Of a DNA stretch of 64,000 nucleotides, positions 50,901-61,106 are shown piece after piece. The DNA comes from Latrodectus hesperus (lineage: Eukaryota > Arthropoda > Arachnida > Araneae > Theridiidae). The translations under genes were made by a program, and so were the position numbers. The stretch's first letter is position 1. Each line of letters starts with the position of its first letter. The notes under the pieces were generated by a model that made no database searches, was not told the DNA's origin, and saw only the letters and a program-made list of their open reading frames with translations. Location of the stretch: NCBI GenBank assembly GCA_037975125.1, contig CM075862.1, forward strand, positions 41,526,924 to 41,590,923, written 5' to 3'.

Positions 50901-51499
50901 TTCTCGGAATAGACAAGACGCAGACCACGCCACTACACCCACAATCGGATGGCATGGTAGAGAGGTTTAACAGAACCATCTTGAATAACCTCTCCCTTAT
51001 GGTTTCCAGAAATCAGCAAGATTGGGATTTGAAGCTACCGCTGTTTCTTCTTGCATATCGCAGTGCTGTCCATGAGACTACCGGATATACTCCTTCACAG
51101 ATGCTCTTTGGTCGCGAACTTCGTCTCCCTTGTGATCTTCAGTTTGGTCGTCCACCGGATACATCTTCATCGCCAGAGGAATACCTTCGAGACCTTCAGG
51201 CACGTCTTGAAGATGTCCATAACTTCGCTCGAGACCGAATCAACCTGACGACCGAAAGAATGAAGACAAGGTATGACACAAGAGCGACGGGACATGAATT
51301 CCAAGAAGGTGACAAAGTTTGGTTGTGGAACCCGATTCGACGTAAAGGACTTTCTCCAAAGTTGCAAGCCAACTGGGAAGGTCCCTACACAGTCCTAAAA
51401 AGACTGAACGACGTCGTGGTTCGTATAAGAAAATCATCTGCTTCAAAACCAAAGGTAGTACATTATGATAGATTAGCTCCTTATCGTAATGTAGAGTAA
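47879..51499 (+). CDS. Gypsy Pol polyprotein
   Basis: Open from 47879 and reached by -1 frameshift; the first ATG is at 48008 (residue 1 below; 1163 codons to the stop). Domains: aspartic protease (IIDTGAN, Asp14; ILGLDFL near 83); reverse transcriptase with WASPIVLVRKKDGS, FSTLDLKSGYWQ and the catalytic YLDD at 431-434; RNase H with LDTDAS (Asp578) and HGNADALSR; integrase H2C2 finger (His820/827, CQSCDDC to 860); integrase core Asp889, Asp949 and Glu985, with 35 residues between the last two; GPY/F-type domain at 1125-1163 (GPYTVLKRLN). All catalytic residues are present and there is no stop or shift. The product would make the cDNA copy and insert it. No chromodomain and no env are seen. 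Confidence 0.96.
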   Translation, partial: SSTTAGKLICGHLAGRRCPESQKPHFKSFHISSVSSGDNGLFVMGHVNEVPCRMIIDTGANVTIIRTDLARKLGDKLIWTPPCITLQTVTGDKIKVHGKVNLNIAFGNAVYHHMAYVADINDEFILGLDFLKENNFKLDFKNNELHSCSEDITIFKTKYSDIKSVHHITAKSETTLPPRTETIVSGALSEDNNFHYGLTEYPDSDNSVKGVLVASSLVDLSRNVIPVRVANLSNKVKLIKEGEVLATCTPVTCINRNCQTTLSEPPDTLINELLQSAELDDKQRNAARNLLLEFGDLFSKKSDDVGRTKLTQHRINTGNHPPIKQHPRRLPFAKQEEVDNLLMEMQQNDIIEPSESPWASPIVLVRKKDGSTRFCVDYRRLNNITKKDSYPLPRIDDTLDALSGKQWFSTLDLKSGYWQVEIHPEDREKTAFTTGQGLWQFKVMPFGLCNAPATFERLMETVLRGLSYEACLVYLDDIIIVGRTFEDHLRNIRKVLEKLKMANLKLNPCKCNLFRREVSYLGHIISAEGVRTDPEKISAVKDWSRPKDVHQLRSFLGLCTYYRKFVKGFSSIARPLHKLTEVKQRFLWTDECEKAFKQLKEALTSSPVLAYPQPEKLFILDTDASNENIGAVLSQEIDDKEYVIAYWSKCLSKPERNYCTTRKELLAIVKAIEHFHHYLYGRKFLLRTDHASLTWLLNFKNPEGQVARWIQRLQEFDFEIRHRKGTLHGNADALSRKPCNESCRYCSRVEKNYQLINTSVRQVTVSPPSKPDPWSDEGLREAQKEDPDINPILELKESSSMRPSWQDISTYSPATKQYWALWDSLHIRNGVLYRKWESDDGRNFKWQLVLPKSRISDVLKELHSSSTGGHFGVMKTLQKVRERFYWSKTRQDVEKWCQSCDDCAARKGPKKRSRGRLQRYNVGAPFERIALDILGPLPRSSNGNKYILVVMDYFTKWPEAFAIPDQEATTVAEVLVQQWVSRFGTPLQIHSDQGTNFTSVVFKGMCQILGIDKTQTTPLHPQSDGMVERFNRTILNNLSLMVSRNQQDWDLKLPLFLLAYRSAVHETTGYTPSQMLFGRELRLPCDLQFGRPPDTSSSPEEYLRDLQARLEDVHNFARDRINLTTERMKTRYDTRATGHEFQEGDKVWLWNPIRRKGLSPKLQANWEGPYTVLKRLNDVVVRIRKSSASKPKVVHYDRLAPYRNVE
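47894..47935 (+). promoter_or_regulatory. -1 ribosomal frameshift signal between Gag and Pol
   Basis: The slippery heptamer G GGA AAC lies at 47894-47900, in the correct phase for Gag (codons GGA, AAC, then TAA). An 8-base spacer follows. A stem-loop lies at 47909-47934: GGCCATCTC, loop GCGGGGCG, GAGATGTCC, with 8 of 9 pairs, plus an extra T-A pair at the base. The Pol frame is exactly -1 and open from 47879. This is the standard X XXY YYZ architecture. Confidence 0.85.
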
Positions 51500-51677
51500 A
51501 AATCAGTAGACCATGGTCTGTTTGTAAATAGTATAGATAATTTTAATCTTTTCTATTTTCTTGTATTTTTAGTTGCTTGTGTATGTAATGTGCTCTGTAT
51601 CCTCTTGAAATGTAAATTCTTTTATATTAAATTTGGCCTCCTATCAGGGATTGTACTGCCCGGGACGTGCAGTCCTT

Positions 51678-51687
51678 GAGAGGGGGC
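51678..51687 (+). other. polypurine tract
   Basis: GAGAGGGGGC just before the 3' LTR, the expected primer site for plus-strand DNA synthesis. The truncated copy has the same tract at 31220-31229 on the minus strand. Confidence 0.8.
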
Positions 51688-51689
51688 AA

Positions 51690-52293
51690 TGTTACAAATT
51701 TGTAAATAATGATTATATTTGTCTTAAAATATCTCAGACAGATCAGAAATTCTCACATTTTGGGCAAAAATTGCGGTATTTAGACGTGTTGTAGTTTAAA
51801 AGCGGATTTCCTAATGATTTGGCGACTTGGCGACATTTGGCGATATTCTTGGCGACTTGGCGACGGTTGGCGAGATTCTTGGCGACTTGGCGAGAAATCG
51901 ATACTTCTGGAAACATCCATCACCTAAGCTCTAGGACCAATATTTTCCGAGATAGCCTAGAAGCTTCCAGAGCCTTGGCGAAATTGGTAGATTTCTCCGC
52001 CAAGTCAGGTATAAATACCGCAGCCCGACATGGAATAGTAGTAGAGTTTTTGTGAAGACAATCAGTGAGTGAAGACGATTAGTTGTGACTGCTAGTTGTT
52101 CTCTGTCTGAGGTATTTGAGACCTGTGATTAGAAGCTGTTTCTCGTTATATCTGACGAATTGTAGCTGTATAATTGTGATTGTTACAGCGGGAATTTCGT
52201 TTATCTAGTGAAGTTTTTACGAATAAAAGTCTTGTGTTCATTAAGTGGTTGCTTTATTCAACTCTCAATCAACACGAACCCGTGAAGCTCGGT

Positions 52294-52296
<3 letters not shown>
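51690..52296 (+). repeat. Gypsy 3' LTR
   Basis: 607 bases, identical by eye to the 5' LTR (offset 5685 throughout). It ends in CTCGGTACA against the (TA)n tract. Confidence 0.96.

Positions 52297-52381
<85 letters not shown>
52297..52381. repeat. (TA)n microsatellite at the Gypsy right flank
   Basis: About 85 bases of TA starting at the last LTR base. Continuation of the tract at 45842-46004. Confidence 0.96.
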
Positions 52382-52382
<1 letters not shown>

Positions 52383-52625
52383 GCCTTAAAACTCAATTGA
52401 GACGTAGAAAAGTATTTATCAATGTGGTCACCTTCAACAATGGAACAGGTCGAGACCTGTTCCATTGTTGAACAGTTTTTTCGCTGAACAAGCTACGTAA
52501 GAACACATCCTTGCGGTGCTTGGGACTATCCAATCAAGATTTATACGACGATCCTTTGATGGTGCTTGATTTTTTGGCGGTGTTTAGCGTTATGGACTTG
52601 GTCTAGCTCTGTTGGCCTAAGATAA
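52382..52625. other. GC-richer patch, unclassified
   Basis: About 240 bases of mixed composition (ACATCCTTGCGGTGCTTGGG, TTTTTTGGCGGTGTTTAGCG) beside the TA tract. No open frame or family recognised. It contains the tight palindrome at 52433-52472. Confidence 0.4.
52433..52472. repeat. tight perfect palindrome, 19-bp arms, 2-base centre
   Basis: TTCAACAATGGAACAGGTC, GA, then the exact inverse complement. All 19 positions pair. With a 2-base centre it would form a cruciform rather than an open loop. Confidence 0.95.
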
Positions 52626-55430
52626 CAGCAATATCATTTATCTATGTAAGATAAATAATAAATTTTATTAAAATTACATTTTATCAAATTTTAAAAATTA
52701 CTTTTTTCCTAAGCTCATGTAAATCAATATTTTATATCTATTTATTTATATATTTGCTAAAAGTGTTAAAATAGGTTTTATAATTTTCCTTGCAGTGCAA
52801 GAGTTTTTTTTTATTTTAATACAAATGCAGAGATTAGAAATTACATAATAATAAGCGTTTATTACTTGCTATGTTATTTTTTGACAATCAGATATAAACA
52901 TTTATTATTTTGTAATCGGTACTTTAATAAAGGAAAAATATTTGAAAACTATAAAAAAGACAATAAAGGAATTATTGTTCATGATTTTCTTTAACTCGCT
53001 TTCCATTAATCAGTTTTTTACTAAACTAGGCTCTTTAACACCTTGATTAGACCACGTTTCACTTGGTATTAAAATATGAAAGCAAATATATCTTCCAACC
53101 ACCATGTTTAACTGAATTAGTCTAGACCTTTCAGTTGCAGTTTCATTTTTCATCTCTTTCTCACTGAAGTCTTGAAATTCCTTTTTGAATTCCAAATGTA
53201 AAATTTTACCCAAACAGCAAAATTATAAAGTAAAAGAAGTCCTTATTTCATAAACTTAAAAAATTTTACTTTCGATTCATTTCAACACATAGTTATAACT
53301 ATTAATAATTGGCTATGCGAGTAAATATTCTTAAGTTCTTAATGGAGATAAGTCTAAAACGATTCAGTGTCTCTTACATTTATGCCTACTTACAGTAATT
53401 GTAAATAGTATAAAAAAGAATGTGTCTAATATCATAAATTTTACAATTTTTGTATATTTAAAATCCATGTGTTCAAACTGTATTTTAAAATAATATATTT
53501 AATTAAAATATTATATGAGTAACAATACTGAAACTTTTAATCTACATTCTATAATTATTGTTCTAGAATAGTTTTACCGAAATTTATTGTGATAGGCTTT
53601 ATTTTATTTAAAAGTTAAATTAAATGAATGTTTTACACTTAATATAACATTTATGAAATACACTTTACACATAATACTATATCACAAAATGCTTTCCAAA
53701 GTGAACATTTGTAAGCATATTTAAATTCTTTCTTAAGGTAACTGTATATTTTCCTATAACACTTTACAGACATATTACTGTAATAATTTACATGATTACG
53801 GGATCCTAACAAAGTGTTGATTTTCCTTTAATACAAGTTTTAAAAATGAAATACATGAAATTTTTATGATAAAAAATATTTTCTTGATATATACCATACA
53901 TATAATAAATGTTTGTTATTTCTTCACAATGTGAATATTAAATTTTCCTTCATTGTGTCAGCAATTCATTATAAATCTTTTTGTAAGATTACTTAAGAAA
54001 TATTAAAAAGAACGTTTATTTATATTAACTTTTTTTTTCAAATTGGAATATTTAATTTTGCTTAAAGGAAAAAAGGGTAAATTTTTAATGTCATTTAAGT
54101 AATGTTTAGTATACTTTTAAACACAATGATGGAACAGTTTCAAAAAATAATCATTAAACGTATCATCAAATGATTAGTTACCCCTAAAGTTTTTGAAATA
54201 TTTTCAGAAAATTTAACGATCAATATATTTTTTAGCTTACTATCATATAATTAAATCTAACATGTATAGTACTGCGTTTAAGAATAAAGCATACAAATAC
54301 ACCTTAGTTCATCTAAGCAATTTAACATAAATAGCAAATAATAATTATAAATTTAATTAGCATTGAAAAAAATAATTAACATTAGATATTATTGCGGAAA
54401 TCTAACACAGTTTTTTGATAAATTCAAAACCTCAATTGTTAAATTACTTTGAAATTTTGTAAGAAAGTTTTCGCACAATTTAAAATTTTTTGTTTTTGCG
54501 GGTGATTTTAAGAAAAAGTAGATAGAACAAGAATTTGAAAAGTTTCATGAATTATAATAATAAATATCTTTAAAACATTCTTTGAAATTCAAAAATTCAG
54601 CTTCACAAATAGTTTTTACGGGTACTTTTCAGGAAAAACTAAAAACAATAACTATATAATTATATAAGAGATTTTAAAAATTAAGAAATATTTTATAAAT
54701 TCCAACACATTTTTTAGAAACCACGATTTTTTTATGAATGAAAAGAATTATAACAAATTCTCCTAGGCGCTTACTAATTTTTTCGACAACGATAAAATTT
54801 GGTAGGTGCCGCTAGAAAGTAATCTTACTTCTGTCTAACTATCCTGTAATTGATGGTATGATGTAAAAGTTTTAACTAAAGACCTTAGGAATATTAATTG
54901 ACATTACATTCTAGGATAGGATTACTGATCAAAATACTTGGACACTTGCGAATATTCTTCCTTTAAGGAAAAGTCAATATTCACGAAATAAATTCAGCAT
55001 GAAAAAGTCTTAAATTGTAGATTTATGATTTTCCTCTTCATTTGAAAAAGAAATTTTAATTTTATTACAATTTAAATTAAATTAACATGATCAAATCGTA
55101 GCACAATTTCAATGAAGTAATTCTGTTTTATAATTTCCTAAAATAATCGTAATATTTTAAGAAGTTATGAAAAAATAAAAAAGAAAGAAAGTAAAAGTAC
55201 AAAACTTGAGTAGAACTAGCCATTTTCAAATTGAGGTGATGCGGGAATTTAAATAAAGAGCAGAACATCTCAAATAATTAAAATAGCTGAAATTGATTTT
55301 AAAAAACAGGAAAATCACTACAAAATATTTTGTGTCCATATAAATCGTTTGATGCAAACGTGTTAAGCGTTCCTCCATAGTCAACCAGATTTCTCTTTAT
55401 GTACAATGTTCCTGATTCGATCAAATATTT
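52626..55430. other. AT-rich DNA, nothing firmly recognised
   Basis: About 2.8 kb. A 67-codon frame at 53010-53213 (minus) is less AT-rich than average but has no motif. Confidence 0.5.
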
Positions 55431-55439
55431 GACTGAGCG

Positions 55440-56750
55440 TACCACACTGTAAAATCAAAAGCAAAATTTAAATCACAATAGTTTCATAGAACACTCCTAA
55501 CCTTCGAGACAACATAACTTTTGAATAAAAACTGAAAATAAGCATTTGATTAAATTGTGCATGCTATTTTTATATTATTGCAGAAAAAAACTCATGCCAA
55601 GCAAAAACATTAATGGCTGCTGCAATCGTAATTTACAAATGAAAGCAAAATTTAAAATCTGAGTAATATGACAGAACATTCCTAACTCCCAAATTAATTT
55701 TGAATAATACTTAAAAATAAGCATTCCATTAAAATCTACGAGTTGTTTTTTACAATATAGCAGGAAAATATATTTAAACCAATCAAAAACATTGATGGCT
55801 GCTGCAATCGTAATTTACAAATGAAAGCAAAATTTAAAATCTGAGTAGTATGACAGAACATTCCTAACTCCCAAATTAATTTTGAATAATACTTAAAAAT
55901 AAGCATTCCATTAAAATCTACGAGTTGTTTTTTATAATATAGCAGGAAAATATATTTAAACCAATCAAAAACATTGATGGCTGCTGCAATCGTAATTTAC
56001 AAATGAAAGCAAAATTTAAAATCTGAGTAATATGACAGAACATTCCTAACTCCCAAATTAATTTTGAATAATACTTAAAAATAAGCATTCCATTAAAATC
56101 TACGAGTTGTTTTTTATAATATAGCAGGAAAATATATTTAAACCAATCAAAAACATTGATGGCTGCTGCAATCGTAATTTACAAATGAAAGCAAAATTTA
56201 AAATCTGAGTAATATGACAGAACATTCCTAACTCCCAAATTAATTTTGAATAATACTTAAAAATAAGCATTCCATTAAAATCTACGAGTTGTTTTTTATA
56301 ATATAGCAGGAAAATATATTTAAACCAATCAAAAACATTGATGGCTGCTGCAAACGTAATTTACAAATGAAAGAAAAATTTTAAATCGGAGTAGTTTCAT
56401 AGAACATTCTCAACTCTCAATACAACATAATATTTTTGAATAATAATCGAAAATAAATATTTGGCATAGTTCTACAGTTTATTTTAATTATCGCAGAAAA
56501 ATGTTTTTACCAAACAAAATAAAAATAATCGCTTAAATTGTAATTTACAAATGAAAGCATCACTTAAACCCGTGCAGTTTGACAGAACATTCCTAGCTCT
56601 CGAACATCAGTTTTAAATAATATTTGAAAATAAATATTTGATTTTAATCTACAGGTTACTTTCACAACATTATTAAAGAATATTTTTCAATAAATGAAAT
56701 ATAAATGGTATGCGACACAATCGTAATTTACGAAGATTGACCATGAGTTC
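55440..56750. repeat. 182-bp satellite-like array, about 7 units
   Basis: TGCAATCGTAATTTACAAAT recurs at 55621, 55803, 55985 and 56167, exactly 182 bases apart. A changed copy (TGCAAACGTAATTTAC) is at 56349 and weaker ones at about 56530 and 56720. A partial unit lies before 55621. The four central units are nearly identical (for example TTTTTTACAATATAG or TTTTTTATAATATAG); both edges are diverged. Each unit holds CCTAACTCCCAAATTAATTT and AGCATTCCATTAAAATCTAC. No open frames. Confidence 0.95.
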
Positions 56751-57190
56751 CATATAAGCAAAATTCATACTCATTCTAATTTTAAAATTTTACTTCTAGA
56801 ACACTTGTTACTACTTTATATGCATCGACATTAGTATGGAACTATTGGATTATGCAAGTGAAATACATCATTGTAACCATCATTAATTCCATAAATACTT
56901 CTATCGAATACATTATTGTAATTAGTTTCTTTCAAATTTCATCGACTTAAATATAGCGTCTTTTTATGATACATCATTTAAAACAATATTTCTCTTACAA
57001 GGATTCAGTCACTTTAAAACTCAATTTTTTTTCGTGAATGGTTTGTTTTAATTTAATTACGAGGACTCTCAAAATGTTCAATAAAAGTGATTCATATATC
57101 CTCAAATCTGTAATGCTAATATTCTCTAGTATTCAATTGAGGAAAAATAAATTTCTGATTGAGGTAAAGAGAACAAAAACATTTCCCTAC
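56751..57190. other. AT-rich spacer, nothing recognised
   Basis: No supported feature. Confidence 0.5.
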
Positions 57191-57273
57191 CATCTGATGT
57201 TTTTCCCTTTTTAAGAACTGGTAATCTGTCATGTAACCCATTAGCTGATGTAATGCGCCGACTTGTAATTCGT
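57191..57273 (-). CDS. possible internal exon, unknown protein
   Basis: On the minus strand an AG (AGAAATTCAG ending at 57274) is followed by 83 less AT-rich bases and a GTAGGG at 57190. One frame reads DELQVGALHQLMGYMTDYQF, then LKREKHQM. The spacing of Leu residues and DYQFLKREK recall the coiled-coil part of emp24/p24 (TMED) proteins, but I cannot confirm this. The acceptor lacks a good pyrimidine tract. Weak call. Confidence 0.2.
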
Positions 57274-58009
57274 CTGAATTTCTATTCTCTACCATTTTCG
57301 TGGTTATGTGAGTCATTCTCTTTTAAAATTATTTTTATTTTTGGGTGAGATTTAGGTCCGCTTCTCATTCTAAAGCGAGGGTTATTATTCATTAAGTTAT
57401 AAGAAAATGAAAAGTACTGATCAAGTAGTCTTTTCATTCACATAAGACATTTAAAAAAATAGTCTAATTTAACTCTCACGTTCAGAAAGCCTTGCCTGAT
57501 TTAATTTCATCTCTCATTTTACGTTAAGATAACTCAATTTAAGAAATGTCGTTTTGAATTTCTATTCCGGCGAATACGATTATATAAATCTTCTTTTCCA
57601 ATCACATTTTCATGGCGTAATGAAGTGAAGATGCTATTTTATTTAAATCTCCGCAGTCACATGAGATAATAGATTGTGAATTGCGTAACACGATAACATA
57701 AATTACTTTTGAATAGAGAAGCATTTTTTCCATTTCTCTATATAGTTTCGTTTTGTGGATTCAAAAATCGAAATGGTTTTAAAAAGCCATTTTAAAAATC
57801 AGATTATGAATTAATTCTAACATTTGTTGAGATATAAATAGAAATTTTAGGACTCGCACAGACAGATAAGGATTATTTAAATAGTTAAATGTATTTTTTC
57901 GTTTGCCGATTAATTACTAAAAATATATTTTATATATGCTCTTGTGCGGCTTAAATCTTTCAAGACAAAATGACAATTTATGTCTTGAAATATTCCTATT
58001 CTCAAAATT
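57274..58009. other. AT-rich spacer, nothing recognised
   Basis: No supported feature. Confidence 0.5.
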
Positions 58010-59430
58010 TGGTTAAAACTCACCGCAATGAACATGTGGATTATAGGAATTTTTCGGTTATAATTATATTCCTATACTAATTAATTCTAGCTAAAATGAA
58101 CATGGCTAAAACTCACCGGAATAAACATGGATTACACACGAAGTTTTCGGTCATAATTATATTTCCAATGCTAATTAATTTTAGCTAAAATTAACATGGT
58201 TAAAACTCACCGCAATGAACATGGATTATAGGAAGTTTTCGGTTATCATTATATTTCCAATACTAATTAATTCCAGCTAAGATGAACATGGTTAAAACTC
58301 ACCACAATGAACATGGGTTATAGGATGTTTTCGGTTATCATTATATTTCCAATACTAATTAATTCCAGCTAAGATGAACATGGTTAAAACTCACCACAAT
58401 GAACATGGGTTATAGGATGCTTTCGGTTATCATTATATTTCCAATACTAATTAATTCCAGCTAAGATGAACATGGTTAAAACTCACCACAATGAACATGG
58501 GTTATAGGATGTTTTCGGTTATAATTATGTTTTCAATACTAATTAACTCTTGCTAAAATGAACACGGCTAAAACTCACCGGAATAAACATGGATTACACA
58601 CGAAGTTTTCGGTCATAATTATATTTCCACTGCTAAAATTAATTCTAGTTAAAATTAACATGGTTATAACTCACCATAATAAATATGAATTATAGTGAGT
58701 TCTGTTTTAAATTACATACGGACACATGAGTTCTCGGTCATACTAAATATTTATTAACTCATGAAAATAATTAAAGCTACTAAATAATGATCGTAGATTA
58801 TAGAAAGTTTTCAATCGTAGTTACATTTCTAATAATTAATTAATTCTTGTTAATTTGAAGGGTTAAGACTCAGTGCAATAAGCATGGATTATGGGAATGT
58901 TTTGGTGAAAATTTTATCTCTAATTCTTATCACTCATTACTTCTCGCATATATGAAATTTAAAACTCACTCCTGTGACCATGGATTATTGGAAGTTTTCA
59001 GCCATAATTGTATTTCTAATGATGTTGATTCGTATTTCTAGTATTAATTATCTAAGCGATTTATTATGTAATTTCTATTCATCATTAACACCAAAATGTT
59101 TTGAATAAATATGAGCTTATGATTTATATTTTTCAAAGCAAACCTTGTAACTCATGCTCTGAAACATTCATATTCATATTACATGGTTGAACTTCACTAT
59201 AATGAACAATGAAATTTTTGATTATGATAATATTTCTTATATAGATTATTTACTTAGTCTACTATCAACGAAATAAATAATTAGATGTGCTTTTTTCATA
59301 CATTTCATTCTTAAAATCCTATACGCCAATGTATATTTAAGTTCTATGAAACTTGTAATCAAAAATACGGACAAAACTCGATATAATGAGCATTGGACGC
59401 GAGAAAATTTTGGTTATAATTTATGTTTAC
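58010..59430. repeat. about 92-bp satellite-like array
   Basis: The motif TTAAAACTCACCRCAATGAACATGG followed by TTTTCGGTTATCATTATATT and AATACTAATTAATTCCAGCT recurs at about 58015, 58108, 58202, 58294, 58386, 58478, 58570 and 58665. Spacing is 92-94 bases. The units from 58294 to 58478 are almost identical. Beyond 58720 the units are highly diverged but still visible (58860, 58950, 59180, 59360). No coding sense. Confidence 0.92.
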
Positions 59431-59739
59431 TGTTACAATTAGGTTCTTCTCCTTGATTTTTAGAGATAAAAGTGAATTTATTTTAGAATTGCTTATATTA
59501 TATAATTTTAACATGAATTTTTGTAATTTTAGAAAAGGAAATTTTACCGTAGAAAATAATTTATGAAGTATTTCTAAAATATGCGCCTTTACTTCCCTAG
59601 TTGACTTTCCCAAACATTGGCTCATAATCAGATGTTATAATACTGAATATGTGAAAAATTAACAAAGCACGCATGTCCGTAGTTATGTGTGCAGAAAGGA
59701 GAAGTGCAGCATCCCCATTTTATGGATTCATATTTCCTT

Positions 59740-59850
59740 AGACAGCACTCTTCAAAACGAAAGTTTAGGAGTTTGATCCCAGTCTCTATTGAATAATAAG
59801 AGATAAATATTGAATTTATGTCATCTGCATCCATGCTTGTTGAGTTTCGG
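59740..59850 (+). mobile_element. tRNA-derived SINE, third family, copy 1 (degenerate)
   Basis: CTTAGACAGCACTCTTCAAA then TTAGGAGTTTGATCCCAGTC (B-box-like), followed by a body with TCTGCATCCATGCTTGTTGAG. The body motif is shared with the copies at 60290 and 60495. Confidence 0.5.
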
Positions 59851-60289
59851 GCTTGAGAATCTTCCAGGAATGATGAATTGATAAAAACTTGTCATTTTAT
59901 AGAGTGCGTTAAAATGGCTTTCAAGTTTATTAAGGCGGTAGGTTGTCTATCACACAGTGCTAAGAGTGTCCACGTCTTGTTTAACATGGTTGACGAAGAA
60001 TCTGAGAAATTTTACGTTTAGCAAGGAGCAGGGCCCCATTAATAGACCAAAGGAAACCTAATGCATGACGTCATTAACAAAATTGCTTTTAACCCTTCGT
60101 AGTGGACAGCCTATCAACCAAACAGTAACCACATTCTAACTGTCCACAACGTATTCATGTATCGCAAAAACTGACCACACGGTAATGGACATATTTTGTA
60201 CATTTTAGCATTCACATTGTAAATTGCTTTCTGGAAGAACTTTTCTCAGATAGAAGGCTGTATACATGCATCGAAAGGATAAAAACCTG
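59851..60289. other. mixed spacer, nothing recognised
   Basis: Less AT-rich than most of the window, which hints at repeat debris; no family recognised. Confidence 0.4.
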
Positions 60290-60425
60290 GATAAGTCCCA
60301 ACATCCAATCCAATGGACGAGCATGCAGAAGACAGAAGCGCAACATCTGATGTTCAGCAGTGGCTGGGATTAAACCCTAGGTTTTTATACACCCTGAACA
60401 GTGCTATTCTAATGCGACGCCACTT
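60290..60425 (-). mobile_element. tRNA-derived SINE, third family, copy 2
   Basis: On the minus strand, starting near 60423: GTGGCGTCGCATTAGAATAG, then CTAGGGTTTAATCCCAGCC (B-box-like), then GATGTTGCGCTTCTGTCTTCTGCATGC. The last block matches GATGTTCTGCTTCTAACTTC, TGCATGC of copy 3. Opposite orientation to copy 3. Confidence 0.6.
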
Positions 60426-60494
60426 TAATAATTACTTTATATAATTAATAAAGAAAATCATTTAATAAAATCCAATTAAATACAAACCCCACCC

Positions 60495-60650
60495 AAAAGC
60501 TCCGTTGCTTAGTGGTAGGATAGCGCTTTTCCGAACATAAGGTCTCAGGTTCGATCCCTGTTACTGATAAACAAGGAGATATGGATGTTCTGCTTCTAAC
60601 TTCTGCATGCATGTTTGTTGGGTGGGTGCTTAATTTTCCGGGTTTTCTCC
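60495..60650 (+). mobile_element. tRNA-derived SINE, third family, copy 3
   Basis: The best preserved head of the family: CTCCGTTGCTTAGTGGTAGG (A box) and TCTCAGGTTCGATCCCTGT (B box with a 5-bp T stem). The body is GGATGTTCTGCTTCTAACTT, then CTGCATGCATGTTTGTTGGG. The acceptor arms do not pair, so it is not a working tRNA gene. Confidence 0.68.
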
Positions 60651-61106
60651 TTAATGACACATGAATACGGTGCGCTCGCTATGAAAAGATCATATTCGAT
60701 AGGTGATTCAAGCAGTAGATATTAAAATGCTTTATACAACACCTTTGGTTGTTAGGATATCCACTTTGCGGTATAAAATTCCAACGCACAAGAAAATTCC
60801 ACGCTTTATTTACTTACAACAATTTTCATACTTATAATAACATAGCACTTGTTTTTCTTAGAAGGCACCAATTAAGTATATATAGTTTTGCATTTCAGTT
60901 ATTACGATTGCAAGAATTATCTTAAAGTCCTCATCAAAATCACCTATAATTAGAGATATAACAAATATAAGGAATTGGTTTTTTGTAATGGTTACATATT
61001 GTAGAACATTTTATTTGTTTCTTAACTTTACTCACGCACACATTATTTTCTTGAAAATTATATCACATTAAAAATAATCCTTATCTTTTCTCCTTCTCTG
61101 TCTCTC
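60651..61106. other. AT-rich spacer, nothing recognised
   Basis: No supported feature. Confidence 0.5.

Larger units (their letters stand above)
46005..52296 (+). mobile_element. Ty3/Gypsy LTR retrotransposon, full length, very young
   Basis: A 6292-bp element with two 607-base LTRs in which I find no difference. The order is LTR, primer site, Gag, Pol (protease, reverse transcriptase, RNase H, integrase), polypurine tract, LTR. The integrase-last order defines Ty3/Gypsy. Only about 190 bases separate Pol from the 3' LTR, so there is no env gene. Flanks are ATAT on both sides, uninformative as a target duplication because the site is a TA repeat. The only visible coding defect is a one-base shift in gag near 46930. 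Confidence 0.96.

Noticed and set aside
50409..51452. Minus-strand open frames inside Gypsy Pol
   Set aside because: Antisense shadows of the Pol gene; the same shadows appear over the truncated copy.
51500..51689. An env gene in the Gypsy element
   Set aside because: Only 190 bases lie between the Pol stop and the 3' LTR, with no open frame.
55440..59430. Relationship between the 182-bp and 92-bp arrays (2 x 91)
   Set aside because: The lengths are suggestive, but I find no shared ordered sequence between the monomers.
60495..60570. Functional tRNA gene
   Set aside because: A and B boxes and the T arm are good, but the acceptor arms do not pair and a SINE body follows.
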